Assembly: GCA_021613535.1 (NCBI GenBank)
Contig: CP075495.1
Location: forward strand, 7,440,001 to 7,504,000
Source: Adineta vaga
Taxonomy: Eukaryota > Rotifera
Direction of reading: 5' to 3'
Length of the DNA stretch: 64,000 bases
In this document: piece after piece, positions 21,363-32,200 of the stretch
How the letters are laid out: each line of letters opens with the position of its first letter
Position numbering within the stretch: position 1 is the first letter of the stretch
Translations under genes and position numbers: made by a program
The notes under the pieces: model-generated
What the model was told of the DNA's origin: nothing
The model's database searches: none
What the model saw: the letters and a program-made list of their open reading frames with translations, nothing else

Positions 21363-22982
21363 AAAAATAATAAACTTAGATAAACATTGCGATGCGTCAT
21401 TAAATTACTTGATCATTTGAATAGCTCACTCTTTGTAAATATGCGAATTTATTCAAATAAAATAAAGCAAAACAAAACAATGGATAGTCATATGGATGTT
21501 CTTCTTCAGTAGAAAAATGGATTTTTGAGATAACAAAAAACACGAAATATATTGAATATCTCCATTTTTGATTGTTTCAATGAGCTTTTCTTCCTTCATG
21601 AACATATTGCTTACCGCATGAATTGAATGACATTCGTTTATCAACTTTGTTTATGGAATTTTCCGATGTTAACATTAGTTTCGGTTCGTCAATTCGTTCA
21701 AATACATGTCTGTCTTGGATATCTATCAGTTTTTCGTCCAATATTAAAGAACATAATAATAATTGTTTAGAGATTACAAGTGATGATAATTGAGTGATAT
21801 CTAAATATTTTGCAATGGAGAACAAACAACATCTATGTGTTAGTGTCTCATTCTATTGGTTTTCATAATGATATCAATGGCATAAAAGCAAAACAAAGTC
21901 TGTTTCTAATCATCTAATAAAAATGTCTATACATTGTACGCATACAAAAGCCGTGATTAGATCTTCAAAGGAAGAGTTAAAACATTCTCTGTTGAAAATC
22001 TCTGATGAAATCTCGGATAATTCTTGTAGAATTTGTAAGTACTCATTAGAAGTTCTCCTAAACACATTTCTTTTACTAGAAGAAAAATTTCACATTGAAA
22101 TGTATTACGTGCTCAAGATGTGGATTAGAATTGAAAAAATCGGAACTTCACTCATGTAACTGAATATAGACCGCATTTCATCTTGTTCGGTAATGTTTTT
22201 ACCAAGATTAAGAATACAGCTACTGACGCAATTATCAAAATAGTACGGAAAAGAATTTTAAAATGTATCTTAATAAATGATAATCGAACTCATGAGCTCA
22301 TCTGATGATTAAATCGACACCTGCGATTATGAAGCTAAATAGTTCGTTTTAAGTGACCTGAATAATGGGTCTTTCAATAAAAAATAAAACAAATAGCGAC
22401 TTGAACGCTGAAATTAATTGTAATCATATCTTCTGTATCGAAAAATAGGCTATTCTTTTATTAGTTCATTAGAAGTACCAAAACAAAATATATCAATTCT
22501 TGGATCGAACGTAATATTTTTCATTGCAATATGTTAATTGAAGTCTATTGGAAATTTCAGCAAATATACAGCTGCATTGATGGAGAAAAGGAACAATTAT
22601 CTAATAGACTACCGGACGTGAGCGACTTATTGAATTACAGAGATATTTATTAATTCGTCTCTGGTACCTTAATGAAAATTTTCAATCGAACAATTCCTAT
22701 TTTCAATATTAGCTGTTGTTCCTCAATAAGAGTTATATCGCATATAGTAAACCATGACGTTTCTTCATGGCATAAAAGGAACAACTGGCAATGTACCATT
22801 TTTTTGGTGGTGGTCGAAAACGATATGTGTGGAACTTTCTAAGTGCGCATTCATTTTTAAATGATAAAAAGTTTTTAAATTTGCTGTATTTTTATTCAGT
22901 TAAAGTAAGTGATGAATATAATGGACATCGATCACAATGGCAGCTTAGTGGAATGGAAAGGCCATTGTTTGTTATATCAATG
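21363..22982. other. Intergenic region with only weak ORFs
   Basis: No gene is firmly supported. Near 21923-22165 the plus strand has two short blocks that both carry cysteine pairs (CRIC, then CITCSRCGLELKKSELHSC), reminiscent of a zinc-binding fold, but the splice phases needed to join them do not agree. A minus-strand ORF of 82 codons at 21577-21825 has no recognisable motif. Confidence 0.35.
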
Positions 22983-23545
22983 GTGTTCGATCGATTGAAA
23001 AAGCTCTCGCCACATTTGGTAACGATGGTCGTTTTCAAAGTTGGTGTTGTCTCGCTTGTAAGTACGTATTTTCGATATGTTATTCGTTATAATGATAAGA
23101 TTTTCGTTGTTGTTTAGATTACATTTACTGTCAAATTGGTTTCGGTTATTAGGTCAATGTAGTAATGCATGTCTAATACAATTCTATGATCCATTGAATA
23201 GTTGTTTCCGTGAAGAAAAACTGAATCAATTCATCGTCAATATTTTAGAATCTGTTGAAGATTTTGGGTTTGCTCATTTGGAACCGGCATTACTCAAAGG
23301 TCTTGCTGGTATTTAAATCTTTGGTCTATTTCTTTCGATCGTGTGAACTATTTTTTTGTTGTTGTGTTTGTCTGTATATAAAGTCCAACAAACAACAGTG
23401 TCATACACAAAAACCGAGTCGGCCTTCTTTCGTTGCAATACAATATATTTCTTTTTCTTTTTTCAATCATTAAATAAATATATATGAACTATTTCAGCGA
23501 TGCTTCCTTCTTTAAAATCAATCGGATGTAACTATCATTGTTATG
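22936..23545 (+). CDS. Possible gene fragment, unrecognised, two to three exons
   Basis: Coding-like blocks flanked by splice signals: after GCTTAG near 22950 the frame reads WNGKAIVCYINGVRSIEKAL and continues to a GTAAGT donor (about 23059). A block from about 23153 (acceptor TTATTAG) reads QCSNACLIQFYDPLNSCF and on to LEPALLKGLA, with a GTATTT donor at about 23310. A third possible exon after TTTCAG (about 23499) gives MLPSLKSIG and soon stops. Phases of the first two can agree. No start codon or family was identified; it may be a fragment of a larger or decayed gene. Confidence 0.3.
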
Positions 23546-24275
23546 GATAGGTAGAGAATGGCAATGGTCTTTCTCATCAAATTGAATGGGCGTTAAGGCA
23601 TGACTATATGTGATGAATGTTGAACATAATTTATAAAGCATATTAGATTATTGTGTTGAACAACATGTATGGTTTTCTATAATCAAGTGTTATTGACAAA
23701 TTATTAGCCAAAAGAAAAAGTTGAAATTATGAACTTCAACTATTCTTGCGCACCAATCAACGAATCATGTAAGATGAATTATGAAGACATTAGTATTTTT
23801 CATTCAGTTTAGTTTCGGTTGAATCTATTGTGTGAAAGAATGACAACAAAAGATAGAATAAATAGAATGATCCATTGAATCATGTCGATTTAGTGTCAAT
23901 AAATCTGTATGCAATAGAGAAATAAACATTTGCTACTATACTTACTTTTACACTAAAGTCCATTTCTAAATTTTTCTCCTATGGACACTAACTAATCTTG
24001 TGTTCTACACGACGATAGAGAAAAAAAAGAAAATCACTTTCTTTTGCATTTTATTGTTTTGCATCGCGTGTATACACATGATCTAGGCTATCTTAAACGA
24101 ATGATTCGTCTCTTCTACATTGACTGAATTTCGTTATGGCAAAACGAAAAGCATTTTCGATCATTTTACTTCTTTTCTATTTGAAAAACGTAATATAATG
24201 GATATTAAACCATTCGATTTCTCTGTCTATATAACGTGTGTATATTCTTTTTTCTTTTCAGCTTGTTAACTCGCC
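23546..24275. other. Intergenic region
   Basis: About 0.7 kb with no coding region or notable structure seen. A pyrimidine-rich stretch ending TTTCTTTTCAG at about 24261 precedes the next start codon by 15 bp and looks like a splice acceptor. Confidence 0.4.
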
Positions 24276-27200
24276 ATGCTATCTATTACAGATACATACA
24301 ACCGTCAATGTTCATACTATTATAATGAAATTTCAGAACATATCCCAGAACCACGGGTAAAACAGTTTTTTTTAGTTCTTTTGCATAGAACATAGGTACA
24401 CATCAATCGTACCGTTCAATTGAACTAGAGTCATCTTCTTTTTAAGATCATTTGAATTTTAATGCATTAATGATGTTGCTCAATGCAACTTGTTAATCGT
24501 ATCGTCTTAGGCAGAGATGGGCAGCTCCGACTCCGGAGCGACCGCTCCATGGAGCTAGCTCCGCTCCAGGAGCGGAGCTGGAGTGGAGCGATACATTGGA
24601 ACGTCGGAGCTGGAGTGGAGTCGGAGCGACTTTTTATTTTCAATTTAGCTTCCGCTCCTTTTTTTTCTTCAGTGTTCTCATGCGATACATAGAAAAATGA
24701 ATGAAAAAAAGGCTGGTCATTGTACGCTCGTCACATTTATTATCTTGTTCTTGCTTTTACGTCATTGACGGGATCTCAGACAATGAATGACCGCCCATTT
24801 ACGATCTTTTTATCTGACTAATTGGCTGACATATCGTAAATTTCAGACAGAAAAATAAGGTTACGCCCAAGAGAAAAAAGACATGATATAAAATGCGACA
24901 CGTGACCGGTGTATAATCAGAACAATATCTCTCAGCTAAATACGAATTGAACAAAAACGATTATCATGGAAACACAAACACATGATCTTCACATCGATGA
25001 ATTATCTCCTGTTACTATCGTCGATAATAACGATTCAATATCGAAGAACAATGAAAAAAAAGGTAATACTATTCTTGAAAAGTTCTTCGAGGATATGAAA
25101 ACGCACGAAGACGGCTCGAAATCTGCCAAATGCGTATTATGCGATACGATCGTTAAACAATCCACAACATCAACCTATAATTATGGGCGTCATGTTCAGC
25201 GTAAACACAAGACGGATATGGAATTATGGAAGGCCGAATCAGAATCCAGAAAAGCAGATGATAAGAAGAAACAACCGACAATTCACCAATCATTTGGTAA
25301 TCGATGTAAGTTTGTTAATTAGAAGTGTACATACATTTATGTTCATTTTAGTGAACGAGAAATATAGTGCTCGTAGTGGTCGTCAACTAGAACTTACTCA
25401 AATGATTGTACACGACTTAATAATTGATTTGGGATTACCATTATCTGTTGTCGATCATCCAGCATTTCTACGTGCAATGAACATTGTAGATCCAAGGTTT
25501 ACTGTCATGTCTCGGCGTACTCTTTGTCGTGAAATATTACCATCAACTCTTGATCGTATCATGGCGAAAGTAAAACAAGATTGTAAGAATGCGAAGTTTG
25601 TAGCGTTAACGCTAGATGTCTGGACAGACCGTAGAATGCGCGCGTTTATTGCGATTACCATGCACAAAGTTAATGATAGTGATGGATCGACTGAAAATTG
25701 TCTTTTAACGTTTCAACCTCTTTCAGGTAAGTTGATATACGTTGCTATAATATTTGTAAAAGCATCTATTTTAGGACCACATACTGGTGAAAACTTACGT
25801 CGACAGCTTGAAGATACTATTGCGGCTTTTAATATAGAAGAAAAGTTAGTCAGAATTGTTACGGATAATGCATCAAACAATCTCAAAGCATTTGATGAAC
25901 TTGTAATACCTGGTTTTGAAGTTTATTTTGAACCCGAAGACGATGACGACGAACATGATGATGATGATGATGATTCACCCGAGAATGGTGAAAATGATGA
26001 ACAAGTTGATGGAACAGATCAAGAAGAACGACTTCGTATTCCCTGTTTTTCACACACGTTACAACTTGTAGTTGGTGATGGATTGAAGGGCTGTGAGACT
26101 GCAAAATCATCTCTTGCCAAAGTTGCAGCAATAGCAAAACTTAGGTAAGATGACGAAGAAAATTTCTAGTAATATAAATTTTCACTCAGAGAAATTATCA
26201 CTGTATTAATAACTTTGTCTGTTCTAGTCACAAATCGTCATTATTTGCGGAAAATTTGCAAAAAGAAAACATTAGTATTCCAATAGCTGTTAAGACAAGA
26301 TGGAATTCTCAACATCATACCATTTGCAAAATTCTTGAAATATCTCACGCATTACTCAACGATTTATTGCGCAATGTTGGTCGTTCTGATCTTATTCTCA
26401 CGGCTCGTGATATTATTATTCTTCAGGAATTTGCTAGTATTTTTGCTTTATTCGCTGAAGCTACAACACGTTCACAAGCTGAAAAAACTGCTTCAATTTC
26501 GTTAGTTGCACCAAGCATTCTTTCTATTTATTTTGATCTCGAACGAGAACGTACTAATTGCAAATATCTTGGATCACTCTGTCGTACATTACTCAACTCT
26601 TTACATGAACGATTTGGTGGCCTTCTTGAACGATGCGAAGTCTTTGCTGATGATAATATTAAGATAAAGAAACTTTCTACATACGACCTTTACAAAGATG
26701 ATCTTTTCTTAATTGCGCCTTTTCTGGATGGTCGATTCAAGCTCAGCTGGGTGCTCGCATCTGATCTGCCTGATTCAGCAAAAGAACACTTAACAAATAC
26801 GATTAAAATACTTATATCAAAAGCGGCGTTGCAATTATATGGCTCACTAAATCATATGTTAGATTCGGATACGGAATCGTCTGCTACTGATCGTTGTGCT
26901 ACTGAAGATGAATCATTGAACAATTTACCAAGCTTCAAACGAAAACGGCTATTTTCCGGTTATGAAGGACAAAAAACACCGGCAAAGAAGAAACGTTCAT
27001 GCATCTCAGAAGCAATCGCAGGTGAAGTTTGTATGTTTGAAAAGGAAGATAATGGTGATTCTACTTTGGTCTTCAAAAAGAAAAATGCTTATCCATATTT
27101 ACAACAGCTTGCCACTAGAGTATTTTGTATACCTGCCACGTCCGCACCAGTTGAACGCGTGTTTTCTTCAAGTGGAATATTAATGCGTCCTCATCGTAGT

Positions 27201-28561
27201 CGATTATCGAAGAATACGCTTTCATTGCTCACTTTATTAAAATGTAATCGTCACTTGTTGTAGTTTACTAATCTATTTAATATGGCTACTAATGTGTTTC
27301 ATATTGTATTCTCGCTAAGTTAAATATATAGTTAATCAGTGTTTTTTGGTACTTCATATACATGCATTTATATGTAGACTAAGATGAGAGATTCAGTGAA
27401 CATGACTAATCATAAAGCATAATCAAGAAAATTTGATTTAGGAGCGGAGTCGAAACAGAGCTGGAGCGGGGTCGGAGCGAATTTTTTAAATTAAAGCTAG
27501 AGCTGGAGCTGAGCTGGAGCGGCTATTATTCATTGGGAGCGGAGTCGAAAGTCTATTTTTCTATATTGAGCGGAGTCGGAGAGGAGCGGTCTGATATTGT
27601 TTGGAGCTGGAGCTGAGCTGGAGATCGAAAGGGTCGGAGCTGCCCATCTCTGGTCTTAGGCTTCAAACAGACAGAAAAAAATCCGTCGGATTAAAATTGA
27701 ACTAAAGAGAAAATCGTCGAGAATACACGATTTAAGTCCAAACAGACCAATCACGTTAATATTTCAACCTTAAGTTAATTCACTTTTCTCTTCCTGTTTG
27801 ACCCTTAGTGTTTTTTATGCCTAAAATTAATTGGACAAGAATGTGATCCTTTGTTTTTATTGTCTATGTTTCTTCATATAAAATGTAAACAAATTCAGAT
27901 CGATACCATTATTTTCAAATACTTTATTTGTTGTCATTATGTGTATTCAAGAGCAAGTATGTGAAAAATAGAAGTTCTTTTCTGTTTAGTCAACGTATAA
28001 GTGGCAGATGTCAATCGCTAGTGATGGAAAGTTCAGAATAGCCTGTACATTCGAATAGACAGTTTCTTCTAAGGATCATAATAAGTTGTCTCTTTAATTT
28101 TTAAATTATTAATAAAACGTCACAGCTTGTATTTGTTTCTTTTTCAGGCAATTCGTTATTCATCCAGCAACGTCACCGGTCGATTCCCGGATACTTTCGG
28201 ACATCGTTGGCAAGGTGTTGTAATTGAAAACCTTTACTTAACTCTTTACTTATTCTTCCTACGTTTAGAAGCTGCAAATCACCTTCAAAAAATCGCTCAT
28301 CCATTTGGCTCAATTATTAAAATTGATATAACACGATCACAAAATGATATTGGGTTTCTCAGCTTTGTCATTTTGTAAATTTTTAATTGTTATAATACCT
28401 GTACTTTTCAAGTAGATATTTCTTTTTCTTTTAGTTATGATGATGTAGCTGCAGCAAAAAAATTTGTCGAAGTGATTCAAGCATTAAGTTACTGGACATC
28501 TGGTCCCATCATTCTACTATCATTGGCTTATCAGGAAACGCCTCGACAAAATGAAGACTAA
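24276..28561 (+). CDS. Small unrecognised protein, possibly RRM-like, with a hAT element in its intron
   Basis: Four exons fit in phase: exon 1 (24276 to about 24356) MLSITDTYNRQCSYYYNEIS to EPR; exon 2 (about 28137-28216) AIRYSSSNVTGRFPDTFGHR; exon 3 (about 28269-28376) with HPFGSIIKIDI and IGFLSFV; exon 4 (about 28434-28561) YDDVAAAKKFVEVIQAL, ending QNED and TAA. The last two exons recall an RNA-recognition-motif half (F-G-x-I-x-x-I-x-I, then GF-x-x-F and an A-x-x-F helix), but the match is weak and strand beta1 is not seen. Total about 130 aa. The first intron is about 3.8 kb because the complete hAT transposon lies inside; without it the intron would be about 0.6 kb. Expression with the insertion is unknown. 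Confidence 0.45.
24504..24511 (+). repeat. Left 8-bp target-site duplication of the hAT element
   Basis: GTCTTAGG, repeated exactly at 27653-27660 on the other side of the element. Eight base pairs is the standard hAT duplication length. Confidence 0.95.
24532..24655 (+). repeat. Left subterminal GGAGC repeat array with palindromes
   Basis: Contains a near-perfect hairpin of GCTCCGCTCC and GGAGCGGAGC separated by one base (around 24560-24582), plus the palindromes GCTCCATGGAGC and GGAGCTAGCTCC. Further direct GGAGTGGAGC-type units follow. Confidence 0.8.
24966..27263 (+). CDS. hAT transposase with BED zinc finger and dimerisation domain
   Basis: Cuts and reinserts the surrounding element. 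Exons 24966-25305, 25352-25726, 25775-26144 and 26228-27263 (introns of 46, 48 and 83 nt) join to exactly 707 codons including the TAG. Domains in order: BED-type zinc finger with C56, C59, H76, H81; RNase-H-like core with LTLDVWTD (first catalytic Asp) and VRIVTDNASNN (second Asp); an Asp/Glu-rich loop encoded at about 25930-26020; the hAT CxxH motif PCFSHTLQLVV; KTRWNSQHHT; a basic KRKRLFSGYEGQ stretch that may be a nuclear signal; and the C-terminal dimerisation segment ATSAPVERVFSSSGILMRP. The full set of family landmarks is present with no lesion, so the enzyme is plausibly active. It resembles the ZBED-type animal hATs. Confidence 0.95.
27440..27632 (+). repeat. Right subterminal GGAGC repeat array
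   Basis: At least ten GGAGC words in direct orientation, as GGAGCGGAGTCGAAAC, GGAGCTGAGCTGGAGC and variants. They match the left array in word content. Confidence 0.8.
27653..27660 (+). repeat. Right 8-bp target-site duplication of the hAT element
   Basis: GTCTTAGG, identical to 24504-24511. Confidence 0.95.
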
Positions 28562-29284
28562 ATGAAATATTTTGTTTTTCTTATTATAAGAGAAAACCAG
28601 TTATCCACTTGACTCATCTCATTTTGTTATTGTCAACTAAAAGAAATAAACAAAAAACTTTATTATATTTCGAAAAAATAAAGAAACCAATTTTCTGTCT
28701 AGACGAAGACAATCATAATTTCTTCAATTTTTTAGTGTTGTTCTAAATATCTAGGTAATCATACATACTGTACTGTTCGTTCCATTGCTGAGGAGTAATG
28801 GCATATCAATTATTTAGCCAATTAACACTATTCTCTTTAGATCATTATCAGGATATTTAATAATTAATTGGTAGTTTCGGGAAGAAATATATGGCTCAAA
28901 TTATTCTCTTTCTTTCGTTTGGACGCTAGATGTACACGTTGATGGTGGCGCATTTTTTTATATGTTCATGATTGGTGAGATGAATTGTACCATTCTAAAT
29001 AATATATAATATCACATCTTTCACACACACTCACACTAACTAACGATATGATAAGCCTATGACTATGACTATAAAGAATGTAGATGTAGATGTAGATATA
29101 CAATTACATTTTTTCAATTTGAATCAATCTCTATTGTATAAAATGTGAATACAGATCTGAACTACATGTTTGTAATCTATTCAGATAGTGAAAAAAACAG
29201 ATTTTGACGAAAATAGTAGACAAGATGTTTGTAGTCTATATTGAAATGTACTGTTTTAGATATTTATATTAAAAGAAAGATCCA
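28562..29284. other. Intergenic region
   Basis: About 0.7 kb; no coding region seen. It should hold the EXOC2 promoter. A short GTAGAT run (29080-29098) and a CACACA stretch near 29021 are the only low-complexity items. Confidence 0.4.
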
Positions 29285-32200
29285 ATGCCGGCACCGTTAG
29301 TTACTGGTATATCACCTCGTGAAGGTTGTCCTGGTATAAAAATAACTATTCGTGGTGAAAATTTGGGTCTCGATGAAAAAGATTTTATTGGTTTGAAAAT
29401 TTGTGGTGATGATTGCCGAGCGTCAGCTACTTGGGTTAGTCCAACGAAAATTGTTGCTTATGCAGGTAATGGTCAAGGTAAAGGTGATGTAGTTGTTATT
29501 ACAAAAAGTGGTGGAGTTGGCTCGTGTTCTGTTGGATTTTATGGACGCGTTGAACAAGCAGGTAAATTGAAAAATGACTTTTTTAACTGAGAAAGTGAAC
29601 TGTATTTCTTGTTCAAAGGACAATTCCAAGAAGTTGCCGTATGGATTGAAGAAGATGCTGTTGCTTTGTTTGGTTTAAATGCATCCAAAACACCAGCTCT
29701 ATTACCTGGAAGTGGAGATACATTGAGTGGATCAACAACAGATAGCTCGTAAGATTTAATTGAATTAAATGAATATCTATGTAAAAAAATATTTTCTTCT
29801 TCTTTTTCTAGGAATGCAACTCAAGCAGAAGAACTATATGATATGTTTCCAACAAGTAACTAGTTTTCTTGTGTTTTATTTTCTCTAATAGCGTTAGAAT
29901 TGCCACTGAAAAGATTATTGAAAAATCCTCCAATGCCATTCGAAGATACATTAGTTTGATTCTTTTTATAAAGAAATGCACCGATAGCAGCACCAATGAT
30001 GCCTAAGATACCCGTTGGAGCAACAATAGAAGCAATAAGACCAGCTTTAGAACTAGAATTTGACGTAGCTGTGTCTTTTATTGAACGATCATTTCCTAAT
30101 TCATTTGTGATTAGTTTCGTAGTTGTTGAAAATAATAGATGATATGTAGTTGTATGTGTTGTCAATGATGCTATCATGTTATTGTTATTATTACTACCAA
30201 ACACATTATCACTACCAGGTGGTTTAGAAGCTACGCCATCATTTTTTGCTGTTCCATCTAAAAGCTGTCGTCGTTGAATTAAAGATTTCAGGAGTGGTGA
30301 TTTTAAAGAATCTTGAACTCGAACGGATGAAGAAATGATGAGAAGAGAGGTGAATATTTGAGAGAAAATAATTAGATACATTTGTATTTAATGAAACAGT
30401 TGGCGCTGATGATGTTAATGAGACAATTCACTGGAAAGAATTCTTATGATTGTTTTTATCTTAGGTAGTACCGATATTACTCAACCAAATTTTAATCCAT
30501 ATTATTATCTACTTGCTTATAAATCGAATGCGAAGTATGTTCACTGTTGTAAATAAAAGTCTCAATATCATCTATCGAACTACATTTAGTTTTGATGAAT
30601 TGCGTAAAAATTTGGACCATCTGAAACGAACACAAGTTGATAACAAAGGTGCATCGACGACATTAGTTAAAAACAATATCGCATCTTTCATGGAAGCTGT
30701 TGATATAATGAAAGGTTTGTTATAATCGGAGGAGGAAAATGAAGACAACTTTTTTTATTTTTAGACATTCGACGTTTCTCAGCTGATGATCGAAAGAAGA
30801 ATTTTTATAATCCAGTTATTAAATTAGTGGAAGGTTTGCATTGATTAGAGATGCTTGCGAATACATTCGACTTGTCCTTTCTCTTTTCAATAGAAATTTC
30901 TCGCATTGCTCATTCAATGTATGATACTGATTTAACACGCAAAGATTACTCTGATACCATTCGTAATGCATTGAATGTTATACAAAGATATAAATTTATA
31001 TTTCATTTACCACAAACAATTGAACGAAGTGTTAAACGAGTATGTCAATCATAATTAGAGCGAAATAGTTCGTAGGATGTTTTTTTTTAAATAGGAAGAA
31101 TATGAAAAAGTAATTAATGATCTTGTTCGAGCACGTGCAGCATTTGAAACTGTTGATTCTAAAGTTTTTCGAAATAGTATGTTATGTCCGAAATGATAGA
31201 TATAAAACTAAATCACAAATGTCGTTTTTTTTCTTTTATTTTAAAGTTCAACGAGAAGTTGAACAACAAATTCAAAATTTACGTACATTATTTCGACAAC
31301 GTCTTACGGAATTTCCCTCGTCTATTGATGATCAAAAACTATTCATTCGTTACTTACATTCACTTGATCCAAAAGCAGATCCAGCATGGGATTGTATTAT
31401 TCATCAAAAAGCGGCACTTATCGATGTACTTCGATCATGTATAGTTGATCCTAAACAACAACAACAGCAACAGGGTAAATATAAATGTTCATTAGGAAAT
31501 GTGTTTTTTTTTCTCATCTATATGGATTTCATATTTTCCTACAGGACATGATATCAAACTTCATCATCATGATCAAGCAACTGCAATGGTTGATCAAGCA
31601 TGTGATGTTCTTACAACAGCTTTTCCTGATCTTTGGTATTTAATACAATTATATTTGAAAAAGAAACTCTATCCATTATCTGAGGTAAAATCTTCAGAAA
31701 ATGTTTCTTCATATAAATCTATTCTTTTATTACAGAGATCTGATGAAATCGATCGTACATATACACATAAAGCACCAGAATTTCTGGCAAGTATTTTTGT
31801 TCATCAAATCAGATATGTTAACTTCAATAAGGATGTTTCAGGCTTTAACAAAAGAAATCATTCAAACATTTATCAGTGTTGTTCGACGTAATTTATTAAC
31901 TCGTTCGACAGCTTCAGAATCTGACATGTCATCATCACAAGTCGATGATCTCTATACAAATGCTGATGAAATCTATCAACGTGTTAAAACATTACCACAT
32001 TGTGTTCAAAATTGCCGGTAGAAAAAGAACAACTTTAATATGTATTCTTTCAATTTGTTATTCTTTCCTCTATAGTTTGTGTGTATTACATCTTGTTTCT
32101 CTTGATATTCAAGCTGATTTCAAGAAAGATTTACAACAACTAATGTTTGATCTACGTTTAGAATGTTTTAAAGTCATCATGGATCATGCATGTTTAGGTA

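Larger units (their letters stand above)
24512..27652 (+). mobile_element. Complete autonomous hAT-superfamily DNA transposon (3141 bp)
   Basis: The left end CAGAGATGGGCAGCTCCGAC (24512-24531) is the exact reverse complement of the right end (27633-27652), a perfect 20-bp terminal inverted repeat starting CAGAG as usual for hAT. An identical 8-bp duplication flanks it. Subterminal regions (24520-24655 and 27440-27632) are dense in GGAGC/GCTCC words, likely transposase-binding sites. Inside is one transposase gene with no stop or frameshift. Perfect repeats, exact duplication and an open transposase frame together suggest a recent insertion, and possibly current activity. Confidence 0.95.

Noticed and set aside
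21577-21825. 82-codon minus-strand ORF
   Set aside because: No motif or supporting neighbour exon; chance ORF is likely.
25883-26137. Histidine-rich minus-strand ORF
   Set aside because: It is the antisense shadow of the Asp-rich loop of the hAT transposase (GAT/GAC read as ATC/GTC and CAT frames).
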